From NCBI GenBank assembly GCA_007922225.1, contig ML679941.1, forward strand, positions 59,111,849 to 59,175,848: a stretch of 64,000 bases of DNA. Direction: 5' to 3'. Below, piece after piece: positions 1 to 12,059 of this stretch. Every line of letters starts with the position of its first letter. Position 1 is the first letter of the stretch. Source of the DNA: Emydura subglobosa (taxonomy: Eukaryota > Chordata > Testudines > Chelidae). The position numbers and the translations under genes are program-made. Under the pieces are notes generated by a model. That model was not told the DNA's origin and made no database searches. It saw nothing but the letters and a program-made list of their open reading frames with translations.

Positions 1-55
1 AGTCATTAGTCTTCTACTAGAAGCTGGAGCTAATGTTGATGCCCAAAATATCAAG
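1..55 (+). CDS. ZDHHC17: ZDHHC17 exon (partial at window start): last ankyrin repeat
   Basis: This is the 3' part of a coding exon cut by the window edge. Base 1 ends a codon begun upstream, and 18 full codons follow (2-55). They read VISLLLEAGANVDAQNIK, the second-helix-plus-turn pattern of an ankyrin repeat. The exon ends at a GT donor (56, gtaaac) and joins in phase 0 to 16808. In ZDHHC17 the ankyrin array sits on the cytosolic side and recruits substrates such as SNAP25 and huntingtin, so this exon is the end of the substrate-binding region. If the DHHC cysteine in this window is Cys467 of the human protein, these codons are about residues 240-257. ZDHHC13 is the only close paralogue; the match to ZDHHC17 across all nine exons is much better. 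The upstream exons are outside the window. Confidence 0.93.
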
Positions 56-675
56 GTAAACATTTTAACTTTTTAATCTTTTATTATAAGTGATGTAACA
101 GAAATAATTTTTAAAATCTGAAAGTCCTGATTATTACTGGAGGTTAGATAACTGCTAGGAGATGATGTGGGGTTATGACGATACCAAGAAAACTATGTTA
201 CTAATCTTGTTTAAATTAGGGACCCTTTTTTCAGCAGTAGTCACCCATACCCTCTAATTCTGCACCTGCAAAAATAATTTTGTGAGTATGTGTATCTGCA
301 AAAATGCATAAGCAACTGTTTTGTGCACTCAAAAATGTGCACATCAGTTTTTGTGGGAGCACATGCTTGCGAATTATAAAGTAAAATGATCATGAACGAA
401 AATTTAATCTTGCTAAAAGCTTTTGGGTGGCTCGAGGTGTGGGATGTTTGCTATTTTCTAGAAAGAGGATAGAAGTTCCAGTTTGCCACCATCTTTTACA
501 GGCAGTCAGAATGTTTTATAACTACAGAATATTGGTTAAAGCAAAATAATTGTCTGTTTTGGTTGATGGAAGGGGATGAGGTGGAGTCATCAGGGAACCA
601 GTTATAGTTCTGTGGTTCAGCATTAATTAGAACAGCCAAGTAGCTGCTCCAGCTTATGCCACTGGCACAAAATTC

Positions 676-963
676 CTCCGTCTACCCTGCAATAAAATCC
701 ATGGCACACCATGGCTGGCCTGGGTCAGCTGGCTTGAGCTGCATGGCTATAAAACTCTGTTATATAGATGTTTATGCTCAGGCTGGATCCTGGGCTCTGA
801 GACCCCTTGAGGGGAGTAGGTCTCAGAGCACAGGCTCCAGACCAAGCCCAAACATTACACTGCTAATTTTAACCCCGCAGCCTGAGCTGTGCAAGCCTGA
901 GTCAGTGAACCTGGACTCTGAGACCCTGTGCCACAGGTTTTTTATTGCAGTGTACTCTAAGGG
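676..963. mobile_element. MITE, 'gtctacactgcaat' TIR family (copy 1)
   Basis: The left end reads 'gtctaccctgcaataaaatcc'-like sequence, and the right end reads 'ttttttattgcagtgtactc', its approximate reverse complement. The interior is a GC-richer stretch with 'gagaccc' and 'gagccc' motifs, also seen in the related copies near 11.72-12.03 kb and 45.78-46.12 kb. It encodes nothing, so it must have been mobilised by transposase from elsewhere. The superfamily is not certain; hAT is the likeliest. The open frame across it is chance. Confidence 0.55.
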
Positions 964-2292
964 ACCATGCACCAGTAGATAATTGGAATAATGGAGCTTC
1001 ATTCTGTAACACCTCAGCCATTTTCCAGCACAACCGGCATGCTAGAGTTCTGGCAGTTGGTATAAAAGCTGGCTGTACTGCTTGTGCATGCCAGAAGTGT
1101 GTTCATCTCCTCAAGGAGGATTCTCCACTGGCCATTTTTAGCCTGAATCCTGAGTGGCACAATAAGATGGACAGACTGGAGAATCCAGCCCAGTATTTGC
1201 AATTATAACTTACTGTATGTGATATAGGTCAGTTAATCTGACATTTCACAATAAATTTATCCTATGGGTTCACTTGAGGTGTGCAAGGCATTTGTCCTAT
1301 ATTGTCAGCCATAGAGGCAATCAACTTATGAACTTTAAGTAGTGTACGTATTTTATTTGAACTCTCACAGTACTGTTAAAGGCATCCATTTTCTTAGTTA
1401 GTGTGGGTCAGACCTACAAGCAACTGCGATATAAGTTTACAGCAATTAAAGCTATGTTGTTGCATTCTAGATAATCACAAATCTTGGTGGTCTTGAATGA
1501 AAACTCATCACAAAGGCCACGTGGTTTTCTCCATGCTTTGAATCAAAGCAGCTAGTGTCACACATTTGCTTGCATGACTATGCTGTAATACTCTACTATT
1601 ACCTGTATAGTTAACCATGGATGTGTTGTATTTTCAGTCTCAGCTCTTGCAAACCCACGAGGCTGCTTTCTGTGGCATCACTTCAACTATTAATTATAAA
1701 ATGACCATATATGAAGTGTATATGTAGCAATATATATCATAAATCACTTCACCTAAAAATACAGCTTATCATAAAGGGATATTCTTTAGTCTGAATCAGT
1801 ATATTGTACCCTCTTCTTGATTATTGGCAGGCAGCAGCAGTCAGTCAGAAAACAGGCTTTTAACCTGCTGGATCATGGTATGTTCTCCACAGACATTTTT
1901 TCTATCACATATGCTTACTCCCTAATCTGTGATTTTTCAAAGTCAAGTATATAAAGGAACTACAAATGGATAGAAGATAAGTAATAGACCAAGCAGAAAT
2001 GTTATGAAAAATGTGTAACCACTGACCTAAAAAGCTGGATAAAATACTGTGTAATAAAATAGCTATGTAGTTCTTATTTATTAGAAAGAATAAGCTAATT
2101 GTGAGTGATTCATAAAACAAATTGTCATGACTCTTGTTGTACACTTGGTTCACTAATCTGAAGTTCTGTGGTCTCTATAAACTGTGTGGGTAGATTCTAA
2201 ATAGACACAGCAACTGTCCACGTCTTGCAGCAAAAGCTCCTATTCTGTATTACTTAATAAAACAGTGGAATGAGAGAGACCATACTATGACC

Positions 2293-2312
2293 ATATATAT
2301 ATATATATATAT
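2293..2312. repeat. (AT)10 microsatellite
   Basis: Ten perfect AT dinucleotides. Confidence 0.95.
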
Positions 2313-3669
2313 CATGTACAGAAGTGTCTTCCCTTTCTACCTAGGACAAATCCATAGCTTTAGCATAACAAATTTTAATAGAAATTGGACAAGGAACTTT
2401 TTTTGTCATAAATAGTCCTTACTAGTGCATGATAGAACTCATCAGGCAAAATATGAGTTTTGGAAACGATAGCTCCATTTTATGACTTCTGCAAAGTACA
2501 AACAGTCTCAAAGCCTTTGATTTCAAAATGTTCAACTTTAATACTCACTTCAGGTATAAAGCTGTGTGTTCTTGTAAATAAAACAAAAAAACCAAGGGCA
2601 TGTTCTGATTTCAATGAAAAGCTTAATAAACACTAAGATTAAATGTAAGGGCAGGCCTTTGAACAACTTTGTCTAGCTAAAGCACTATAAAAAGAAATTT
2701 GTTAGAAGTGCTAGCAGTTTATCCCCCTTTAGGCTGAGAAAACCGCTTAAGAAAATGCTTTCAACAGTAAGAAAAACTGATATTCTTGAATGTCTGATCT
2801 AGTGTCAAAGAACTTTCTCAGGAGAAAGTTAAAACTCCCAAGTAGGCACAATAGATTTAAGGGGATTTAAAATGTGGTCTGTTCTGTAAAGGTGAGCGAG
2901 TAAAGGATGACAACGACATGTCTGGTATAAAAAGAGATGATGAGAAACCTTGAACCCAAAGAGTGCTTGTAGCAACTTTTTCCCTTTGTCCCCCTGTCAA
3001 AATAATACAATTTGTAGGTAATCCAGTACACGTTGGGAATAATATTCTTTATATACCGCCATCTGACAAATCTCATTCAAACGCAATAATTTTCCGAATT
3101 AGACTTTATATGAGTGTCTCTAACTTTACTAGGCTGGTTTAATGGACTAAGTCCTTGTGCTATCTTTCTGTAAGATTTTGTAGTTCTTATAAAAGGGACA
3201 TGGTTTTTAGGAGTTGACTTATAGAAGCTCTCTGCTGATTATATATCCTAAAAATGCATACCAAATCTTCCTAGGCAATTCTGTAACCACTAATAGTGGC
3301 TCAGGTGCTATCTTAAGTTAATTTCTTATTGCCCTGTGGATGAGAGTTAGAGGGAGAGGTGGGGCTTGAAAACTTTACTAGACAGCCACCAGCTGAAAAA
3401 CTAAATCTAGTAAATATCAGAGATGGGAGGGGAAGAATCCATCATCAAGGTGCTGGGCGCAAACATCCCAGTAAGTTTCCCAGACTTGAGCACTTGGAAG
3501 CAGGTAGCTGCTGAAATGTTACCATGTGACTGTCTTTAAAGAGATGGAGACTCTTGTCTTTAGTAGCAGCCTTTGGTAGTAGGTGTCAGATAAATGTGAA
3601 GTACCTCCCTTTCTGGCAGGTGGAGAGGTTTGTCTCTTCATCCTTTTTCCTCAGCCTGCAAGCTGTTGA

Positions 3670-4912
3670 ATCATAGAATCATAGGGCTGGAAGGAACCTC
3701 GAGAGGTCATCTAGTCCAGTCCCCTGCTCTCATGGCAGGACTAAGTATTATCTAGACCATCCCTGACCAGTGTTTGTCTAACCTGTTCTTAATCTCGAAT
3801 TCCACAACCTCCTTAGGCAATTTATTCCAGTGCTTAACCACCCTGACAATTAGGAAGTTTTTCCTAATATCCAACCTAAATCTCCCTTGCTGTGGTTTAA
3901 GCCCATTGCTTCTTGTCGTGTCCTCGCAGTCTTCTCTTCTACAGGCTAAACAAACCCAGTTCTTTCAGTCTTGCTTCATAGGTCATGTTTTCTAGATATT
4001 TAATCATTTTTGTTGCTCTTCTCTGGACTTTCTCCAATTTGTCCACATCTTTCCTGAAATATGGCATCCAGAACTGGACACAGTTCACCCATTGAGGGCT
4101 AATCAGCGCAGAGTAGAGCGGAAGAATTACTATTTGTGTCTTTCTTACAACACTCCTGCTGATACATCCGAGAATCATGTTTGCTTTTTTTTGCAACAGC
4201 ATTACACTATTGACTCATATTAAGCTTGTGGTCCGCTATGACCAGATCCCTTTCCACGGTACTCCTTCCTAGGCACTCATTTCCCATTTTCTGTGTGTGC
4301 AACTGATTGTTCCTTCCTAAGAAGAGTAGTTTGCATTTGTCCTTATTGAATTTCATCCTGTTTACCTCAGACCAATTCTCCAGTTTGTCCAGATCATTCT
4401 GAATTATAATCCTATCCTCCAAAGCACTTGCAACCCCACCCAGCTTGGTTGTCTGCAAACTTAATAAGTGTACTCTCTATGCCATAATCTAAATTGTTGA
4501 TGAAAATATTGAACAGAACCGGACCTAGAACTGATCCCTGTGGAACCCCACTTGTTATGCTCTTTCAGCATGACTGTGAACCATTGATAACTGCTCTCTG
4601 GGAATAGTTTTCCAACCAGTTTTGCACCCACTTTATAGGAGCTCCATCTAGGTTGTATTTCCCTAGTTCATTTAGGTCATGCAGGACAGTATCAAAAGCC
4701 TTACCAAAGTCATCTACCGCCTTCCCCTTATCCACAAGGGTTGTTACCCTGTCAGAGAAATCTATCAGGTCGGTTTGATGTGATTTGTTCTTGACAAATC
4801 CATGCTGACTGTTACTTATTAGCTTATTATCTTCTAGATGTTTTCAAATTGATTGCTTAATTATTTGCTCTATTATCTTTCCGGGTACAGAAGTTAAGCT
4901 GACTGGTCTGTA
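3670..4912 (-). mobile_element. CR1 LINE, 3' portion, minus strand
   Basis: The copy is 5'-truncated. Its 3' end is at 3670, where the + strand shows the 'aatcatagaatcataggg' CR1 tail followed by the usual 'ctggaaggaacctc...ggtcatctagtcca' 3' UTR. On the minus strand the C-terminal half of the CR1 reverse transcriptase can be followed through frameshifts and stops. It includes a [10 protein letters not shown] motif and a FADN segment where active copies have FADD (near 4460-4560), then the KLxNW, NVILGCISR and ATKMIKxLE blocks down to 3939. The many breaks make it dead. Confidence 0.9.
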
Positions 4913-5599
4913 CCCAGGCATGGGTGAGTGTCTGTTACTTGATCCCTCCCTCAGAGAATTTTGGGGAGGGCTAACAAGTGTCTGGTATTCTGGCTACGTC
5001 CTAGATAACTCTTTTCCGCCCATGCTCTTGTGCTCAAGCTTTCCCAAGCAGCAGTAGCTTGACAATGAAACTCAATTTTTTATATTAACTAATTTAACTA
5101 AGGCCACAGATAATATCTGCATTAGAGTGGGGATTAGAACAATGGAGTCCCTTTTTCTTGCTCCTGTGCTGAGTATCTAGACTATATTGCTGCTTGTGCT
5201 ATTGTGCTCTCCCTCCTTGTGGCCAAATGGTTATGCTGACTGCTCAGAAAAGGGGCCAACTTGACTGCAGACAGCTGACTAGAAGAACGTGCATAGGTCC
5301 TATGCCATCTTTGGCAGTGACTGTGACCTACTTTGGGTCCTCCCAGAGATGAACCCAAAGTGGCTATAAGTGAAATAATGAATAATCTGTGATCTCTTTC
5401 AGACCTAGCAATTGTTCTACAGTGCCTTTTGTTTGCTTGCATTTTCAGTTATTTTTGCAAGGAAAAAGAGCTAGACTTTTTATCTAGAGCTTGTCAGAAA
5501 AAATTGAAATTTTTATTATTGTTCATGTATTTTTTCCATTTTTCTACCAGCTCTATTGCTAACCTAGACATTTTAAAACATGAAATCTGAGATTCTTCT

Positions 5600-5850
5600 T
5601 TGTGTGTGGGTCTGTTTGCATCTCTCTGTAGGTGCACATTTGCCTCATGCACGCAAGATTGGAATCTTTTGAATAGCAGTATCCATTGGGTCTGCACATG
5701 TCATGTGCTGCCTCATGCTTCTATGTGAGGTCATAAAGGGCAAGCAGCGGCACCCCTTCCTCAGTTTCCTCTGATCACCTGTGACAGTGAGACCAGAACC
5801 TAGTGAGCATCCCATCTGCTGCTTTTTTTAGAAAAATGAAAAGCATTTCT
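5600..5850 (+). repeat. DIRS A 5' inverted terminal repeat
   Basis: Landmarks in order are 'gtgcacatttgcctcatgca', 'gattggaatcttttgaatag', 'cagtatccattgggtc' and 'gaggtcataaagggcaag'. The reverse complement of 13.38-13.61 kb gives the same order of landmarks with mismatches. Related 5' ends occur near 21.01, 30.54 and 62.20 kb. The left boundary is approximate. Confidence 0.55.
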
Positions 5851-6179
5851 TTCATTACATTTGTGAAGAAATGATCTTCACACTCCCTTCACTAGATGTA
5901 CCACAAAAAGTGGGAGGGTGGAGTGGGGGGAGAGGGAAGAATGGAAGAAAAGTTACTACAGACTCCTCTGTATAACAGGACAGGGCACTTCACACCATCC
6001 ACCGTGCCCCACAGCAGACTGCAAACCTTTAGGGTTTGAATTCTGCCCATCCTATGACAGACTGATCCCTATTAGTTGATGATAATAACTAATATGATGC
6101 TAACATAGTTGATGCTAGGGGAGTACCACATTCTGGACCAGATGTTCTATATGGAAACGCTTTTGATTTCAGACACACA

Positions 6180-7240
6180 AATCCAGGAATGCCTGACTCA
6201 AGCTACCTCTGCTTGAGCAATCCATGTGTGTTGTGTTGGACCCAGAAGTGATGGTCACTACCAGACAAGCCAGAATTGGCCAGCACTCCCCCAAGCACAA
6301 TTAGACTGCAGGATCAGGCACTGGAAAGAAGGTAAAGAGAAGCAGTGGAGCTGGCATCAGTTAATTCAACACCAAATACTTCAACATCGACAAAGCCCTC
6401 CGCCCCAGAAATCTCAGCACCAAAAGCCTCAGTACTGACAGCCTTGGCACTGACAGCCCTGGTGCCTGCATCTCAGGCAGTAAAGCCAGCACCTGTGCCT
6501 GTGTGTAAAGACAGCACTCACTCATGGAGGCCAATTGTAACTCCATATGTAAAAGGAAGTTTTGAAAGATGGACAAAATTTTACTCTTCAAAGTATGAAA
6601 CATCTGATTCCTCAATCAGACTGGGAACAGCACAGGTAATGAGACCTCTCTGGTTGACCTCTGCACCAAAATCTGTGAAGGAGCCTAACATGGGTCCTAG
6701 ATACACCCTGGAGGAATTTGGATCATGTCCAGAGATGTTTCCTATACTGGAACTAGTCCTGAAACTGTGTCTTTCTACAGCATTGACATTTTGAAGAGGA
6801 GATAAATTCCTTCTTGTGGGCATCAAATGGAGATCCCTCTCTTCTGCCTTTAGAATGCAATCCCCAAAGAGGGTATTTTATTCAGAGCTCTGCCTCAGAT
6901 GTGATGTGAGTGGCACTGGTTGGGCTTATACCTAAATGGCATGCCACCCTGGCCATATTGGAAATACTGGGGACTGTTCTCTCTCACGTTGAAGAGCAGA
7001 ATTTCCCTCTTAAGTTTCCAGAAAAAGGAGATCCCATTCCTTGGTGGCCTCATTAGCCAGGCCCAGGGCCCCCACATGGTGTGGGGGAAGTGATTGCATA
7101 CGAGTGGGCCAGCAATGGGTAGTCTGTAGACTGAGCAAAGGTGGTTGCTTTCCAGCTCCTTTGCGCCACTTAAACAATGCAGAGGGGTTAGTAAACAGTA
7201 GAGAATCTGACCCAAGAACTAACAGCTGCTTCACTGTAAA
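6180..7240 (+). pseudogene. DIRS A gag-like remnant, N-terminal part
   Basis: The sequence is rich in Ser, Ala, Pro and Thr codons around 6345-6520 (for example APEISAPKASVL and ALVPASQAVKPAP). This is the low-complexity composition also seen in the gag-like region of the DIRS copy at 62.5-63.9 kb. Near 6.93-7.08 kb the frames give Trp/Tyr/Gly-rich pieces typical of the middle of this gag. Stops and shifts break it every 50-150 codons. No homologue can be named beyond the DIRS gag-like ORF1. Confidence 0.5.
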
Positions 7241-7259
7241 ATAATGAGAAAATTAATAT

Positions 7260-7880
7260 CTAGGCATTCATACTGTGGTATCAGATAGGGTCAGTCCCTG
7301 CATTGAAATAGTCCAGATAGAGGCTGTGTACACTGGTGAAGAATTATTGAAAACAATTAGCAAAGCTTAAGAGCAGTTTTGGATTGCAAAGGGTACACTT
7401 TACTGAGGCTCTGGGGGGCCTGGCCCAGGCTGCAACCTCCATTACCATGAGGAAAAAATGTAAGCTAAATTGTAGATCATGCCTGAGGATATTTATAGAA
7501 ACTTATTTCCCTGTATCTATGTATCTATTGTCCAGATCTTGTGAGATTTGCTGGAGCCAATCAGAAGCAGTGTTAGAGCAGTCTCAAGCAACATTCTGAA
7601 CAGTGAGCAGTTGGGCGTCCTGGTCCAGCACAGGCCCTTCTCTAGAATGGAGTGTGTGTGCTTGTGCAATTAAACTAGGACTTGTAGTTTGAGACAGAGA
7701 GATTTGTGCTCTTCTCTGTGACATGGTCTATCAGATCAAGATCAAGAACTATGAGTTCCAAGTTCCTTGTGCATAGGCAGGAGGGAGGGATAGCTGCTGG
7801 GAGGGGCAAAGCATCATAAGACAGTGGGAGCCACAGTGCTATTTCTTCTGGTAGGATCTGCAGGCCCAAAATATATGTAA
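7260..7880. other. unassigned stretch inside DIRS A
   Basis: About 600 bp lie between gag-like sequence and a hAT-like fragment. I see neither gag composition nor a known repeat. It may be a separate insertion, because gag-like sequence resumes near 8.65 kb. Confidence 0.3.
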
Positions 7881-7919
7881 GTGTCTAATTCACTCACAGT
7901 CACAAACACACACACCCCA

Positions 7920-8640
7920 TGCTGCCATGTCTGGTGGTGACTATGAATACAAATCAGGCAGCCAGAAACGTGAGGAGGTAAAAGAAAGGGAACTAAAAGA
8001 TGCTAAAGGACACAAATCTATCCTCCAGTTTTTCAAATCAGACAAGGCCTTTCTGCAGTCAGGTAATACACTAACTAGGGAAGCAGATGAACAAAATGAA
8101 GATAAAAATATTTCAATATGGAGATTGTGTCTGTGGCACTGGCAATTGATGACAAAGAAAAGCTGCAAGAACATGCATCATGTGGCTCCAGTCTAATGCT
8201 TAAAGACAGTCAGGTAGTATCACCATTAGCACCACCACATTCAGAAGCTTTACAAGAAGCAGGAGAGAGTAGTGCTACACTATCTGATTTGTCTTTTCAG
8301 ATTGGCCTAATTATAAATATTTGCAGTCACATTGGTCCATTAGACTAAAAAAATCAAGAAATTGACAGGATATAATGCCTTTATAATAACCAAAACGTTA
8401 CAAAATAGCCAGCAAACTTGTAGGACTCTCAGGTTGGGTGTTACGTTAAACAGAAATAGCAAAGGGGGGGCATTTTTCAGAAATGTAGAATATGTAACTG
8501 TAATTTCAGAATTCAAACTTTTTTCATGGTTCTTGAGATTGTATGTATGGGATGAGGGATTGTGGTATGGGGAGAAGGGGGGGGGGGCGTGTTACAAGTT
8601 TGTACTGGGCCTGAAAAAATTCTACTTGGGCTCTGACTAG
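7920..8640 (+). pseudogene. hAT-transposase-like N-terminal fragment
   Basis: A frame starting at 7927 reads MSGGDYEYKSGSQKREEVKE, then a charged stretch and SILQFFKSDK. This resembles the N-terminus of hAT-derived proteins of the TTF-type/ZMYM1-like group, which begin with a 'KSGAxKRK' segment. At about 8283-8310 another frame gives LSDL...PDWPN, and at about 8590-8640 a Gly-rich nucleotide stretch leads into CYKFVLGLKKFYLG. These are compatible with later parts of the same protein family, but the frames are broken. The fragment lies within the gag region of DIRS A and is probably a hAT insertion. No terminal inverted repeats were identified, so the call rests on protein pattern only. Confidence 0.4.
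8577..8587. repeat. G homopolymer run
   Basis: A run of about 11 G interrupts the hAT-like fragment. Confidence 0.9.
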
Positions 8641-8649
8641 GCCACCCAC

Positions 8650-9600
8650 ATCAGAACTTGATGTGGGCCCCAGTGGCTAGAAGCAATGGAGGGATCACAG
8701 CAATCCCCGTCTCGACACAAGAAGTCATCTTCATCACTGGACAAAGTAGTGACACCAACTCCAGCCACAGATGTAAAGAAAACTGTCTTCAAAGCATTTC
8801 AGGGGTTCCTGTCCTGCATTGTGGAGGCCTGGGATATTGAGGCTACATTTATGCATTTGTAAGAAGTCTCACAGATTCGTTGATTTAATGAAGGTATATT
8901 GGGAGCAGTCAAAGGATTACATTACTCTTGCTTTCACTTCAGGAAGAGTGGAGGAGAAGTATCAGGTGTCCCCAAAGAATATTTTTATGCCAATCTAAAC
9001 TCAGAATCCGTGGTTGTTTCAACAGCACTGGAAAAAAAAAATCCAAGTCCACAAAAGGCACACCCAGGAACAAAGATCCAAAGAGCTGAACCTTTTTTGG
9101 CACAAGGCATATTTCATCAGCCTTACTCCACGTCCAGGTGGCAAATTATCAAGTCCTGTTTACTAAATACAGTTTTCTTTCTTGGGAGAGAGTCCTTCCA
9201 AAATCTTGTAAGAGAACAGGGATGAATTAAAGGAAATCATTAAGGAAGGCCACATGTTTGTGAGACCATTACTACATGTGGCCATGGACACATCTGATAC
9301 AGCCCCCTGATCAGTGGGAATTAAGCATTTCAGCCAGAAAGTGGACTACACACTCCACTCCCTCAAGAACTCCATGGGCAGCACTACAGTCTTTCAGAAT
9401 TATATTCCTCCCCTTTATAGGAAGTCTTACAAGTACCAGCCCAGGCAGAGGATTCCATCGTACTCCTGGGCATTGTCAGCCAAAGTATCTACAAGAAATA
9501 AGGGCATGTTCTCTAGAGGGTGTCCATTTTCCATCTTCTCTATTAACCTGGATCCCTCTCAGAAGCAGCAAATTTCACAGGAGAATCAAGAGGTAACACT
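8650..9600 (+). pseudogene. DIRS A gag-like remnant, C-terminal part
   Basis: Around 8955-9060 the frames give EEKYQVSPK / KEYFYANLNSESVVVSTALE. This is the conserved 'KYxVPxKxxEFLxxxPxPxSxVV' block of DIRS gag-like proteins, and it is also visible in copy C at about 33.23-33.31 kb (KIYYAPAKGTEFLF). The block GTKIQRAEPFLAQGIF follows, corresponding to the 'DRxGRxLDxFGRK' block. From about 9270 the frame continues towards the RT. Multiple stops are present. Confidence 0.5.
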
Positions 9601-9654
9601 AGAGTCAATCTGGAGCTTACTCCTTTCTTCAGGAACTGCCTTGTCCCTTTTTTA

Positions 9655-10420
9655 TTGGGCCTGGGTGGCCATTACAGCTGACAGATGGGTGCCAGACATC
9701 ATTGTTCACTGTTGCCCTGTCCATTTCCACACATTATCGAATACCCTCCTTCCCCCTTCCTCTTCAGAGTTCATTCTCATGAGACTCTATTACAAACAGA
9801 AATAGCCTCATTTCTTCAGCTCATAGCCATAGAGGAAGCAGGAACCATAGAAGTATTCTGTATTCTGCAGGTATCACAACTTTTATATTCCTATCTCAGA
9901 GAAGAAAGGGGGTGTTTGTCCTGTCCTAGATCTGAGGAGACTGAACAAAAACATACGCAGCCTCAGATTCAAGATAGTAATACTTGCTTCTGCCATCCCA
10001 CCTTTTCAGACTCAAGACATGTCTATGCCTCTCAGCTTACAAGATATGTACTTCCACATGCCATCTACCTGGCCCACAGGAAATACCTAAGATTCATGGT
10101 GAGGCCCAATCATTATAAATACAAGGTATTTTCTGTGGCACCACAGTCGTCACAAAGTGCCTAGCAGTAGTAGCAGCACATCTCAGAAAGAAGGGCATTG
10201 AATCTATTTTTAACTCAAGAATTGATTTATCAAGGGCAGATCCTAGAAGTAGATGGCAGGAAGCCTGACGTACACCTGCTCCCTGTTCTCCAGGAGGTAT
10301 AGCTGAGAGAACTATGAAAACTAGTCTCACAAGACTTCATAGGAGCCTTGGTCAATTCTAGGTTGGCGAGAGCGTCCCTTTCTGAAAACAAATTTCTGTG
10401 GTTGCAGTTGCTATTATTCA
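9655..10420 (+). pseudogene. DIRS A reverse transcriptase remnant
   Basis: Order of blocks: AITADRWVPDIIVHCCPVHF (about 9670-9730), the pre-RT segment; CPVLDLRRLNKNIRSLRFKI across a frame change near 9920-9980; SLQDMYFHMP near 10,040, which is motif A with the catalytic Asp of 'LDLQDAYFHI' preserved only as QD; and YLRFMVRPNHYKYKVFSVAP near 10,085-10,145. 'RYLRFxVGxxHYQYxVLPFGLS' is the hallmark of DIRS RTs. Frameshifts and stops inactivate it. Confidence 0.7.
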
Positions 10421-10679
10421 GAATAGAAATAAAACTAACTGCAACAGTATGGATGTGTCTGTGGTGGCTAGGCCATATGTGGGTATGCATGTACATAATG
10501 CTACTTGCCATGCTTCACCTCCAGCCACGCCAGCTCTGGCACAGGTCTTTCTATTCTCTGTTGACATCAGCTGAACAAGAATGTTTTGGTTCCTTCTCAT
10601 GTCATTGCAGAACTGAGGTGGTGGAAGAAACTCAGGAATGTTTGTGGTGGTGGGGTTTCCATTCTCTGCCATCTCCCCA

Positions 10680-10790
10680 ATGAGGATTTTGACATGGATG
10701 TATCAAGCATAGGTTGGGAAACCCATCTGGACCATCTAAAAATTCATAGGACCTGTTCCCCAGAAGACACAGTTCTCCACATTATGGGAG
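10680..10790 (+). pseudogene. DIRS A RNase H, first piece
   Basis: Codons at about 10,694-10,785 read MDVSSIGWETHLDHLKIHRT then CSPEDTVLHIMG. This corresponds to the start of DIRS RNase H, 'TDASxxGWGAHL...WSPEDxxLHIN', with the first catalytic Asp present. The domain is interrupted after LHI by roughly 700 bp of unrelated DNA and resumes near 11.48 kb. Confidence 0.6.
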
Positions 10791-10825
10791 AAAGAGAGAG
10801 TCTGGAGCACTGGGTCTGGTGTAAG

Positions 10826-11460
10826 GTCTGAGGCCTGAACCATAGTCAGCAAAGTTAGGCCATGAACCAAAGTCAAGCCATGTATTAAAGCAGATGCTTA
10901 CAAGTTCACTGTCCAATATATGACCTTTGCAGAGATATTACTAGTGTTGCTAAAACACGGGCACTCCTAAGAAGCAACAGATACTGGGTATGTGTGTAAA
11001 CACACTGGAGAAGATTAGCCCAGGTACATCCTGACCTAACACTAGATAAGAGGGTTTGACAGAAATGATGAATAGGGATGTTTTGCCTGAGACATCTGAA
11101 AGCAAGGCACAAGGGGAGATAACAAGCAGATGGTATGATACACACAGGGTGGTACATAAATTGTTTGTCTGAGTCTATAAATGACGGGGTACCTTGCCTT
11201 GACACTTTGTGTGGTGTGGCCTGGGGGACAATAGGGACTCCCGCTGCTGACTGTAAGCTGGTCATGTGTTAGTGTACATGTAACCCCGGAGCCAGGGCAC
11301 TGGGACTATGCCTTAAGGGCAAAATACCTGGACTAGTGCCTTTGTCACTGAACCATCCCTGTGGTTGTTCTTTATGAATAACAAGGAAGTCTCCTGAATT
11401 AGCAAGCTGCATTCTATGCTTGTGTTAATAACATTGGAGTTCCAGGAATAGAAACACTAA
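10826..11460. mobile_element. possible solo LTR or other insertion splitting RNase H
   Basis: About 635 bp of non-DIRS sequence break the RNase H domain. They contain a TATA-like 'gtctataaatgac' at about 11,175-11,187, followed by 'ggggtacctt' and a CT/GA-mixed stretch. This promoter-like layout is seen in retroviral LTRs, but I could not fix TG...CA ends or a target duplication. It could equally be another kind of insertion. Confidence 0.3.
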
Positions 11461-11479
11461 GCAGCTGTAACAGCTCAAA

Positions 11480-11710
11480 GCAGCCCTGGATGGTGTTACC
11501 TGGCATGGACATTCCAGCCTTCAGCACTTAACACACATCATTGTCCTGGAGCTCAGAGCCATCAAGTTAGCCTGCGTGGTCTCCCTCCATGTTCTTCAAA
11601 ACTCTACAGTGCAGATTCTGATAGTGCATTGCAGGCGTTGTCTATGTCAACAAGCAAGGAGGCACATGCTTGTCTCTCTTTTTAGGGGACATCAAGTTCT
11701 GGACATAGTG
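11480..11710 (+). pseudogene. DIRS A RNase H, second piece
   Basis: The frame near 11,525-11,580 reads HIIVLELRAIKLACVV, the 'HINVLELRAIRLAL' block of DIRS RNase H. Near 11,645 an alternative frame gives YVNKQGGTCLSL, corresponding to 'YINKQGGTRSxxL'. The domain stops where a MITE begins. Confidence 0.65.
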
Positions 11711-11719
11711 CCATTGAAA

Positions 11720-12030
11720 TGGGTTAACCCCAATGGTGTGTCTACAATGCAATGAAAAACCCGCTGCTGTTCCATGCCAGCCGACTCAAGCTGCCGGAGC
11801 TTGGGCTGCGGGACTGTTTGATTGCAGTATAGACTTCTGGGTTCATGCTTCAGCCTGGGTTCTGGGACCCTCCCACCTCACAGGGTTCTAGAGCCAAGAC
11901 TTCAGCCTGAACCTGGAAGTCTATTTGCAATGAAACAGCCCTGCAGCGCAAGTCCCGTGAGTTCAAGTTGCCTGGCATGGACCAGCTGCAGGTTTTTCAT
12001 TGCAGTGTGGACATATCCAATGGCTCTTTA
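11720..12030. mobile_element. MITE, 'gtctacactgcaat' TIR family (copy 2)
   Basis: The left end (about 11,721) reads 'gtgtctacaatgcaatgaaa', and the right end (about 11,990-12,022) reads 'tttttcattgcagtgtggac', its reverse complement with two mismatches. The interior has the same 'agcctgggttctgggaccct' theme as the copies near 0.7 and 45.8 kb. It is inserted in the RNase H remnant of DIRS A and so is younger than that element. I could not settle a target duplication. Confidence 0.65.
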
Positions 12031-12059
12031 CCTCCTGGAAATGAGCAGCAACCTGGCAG

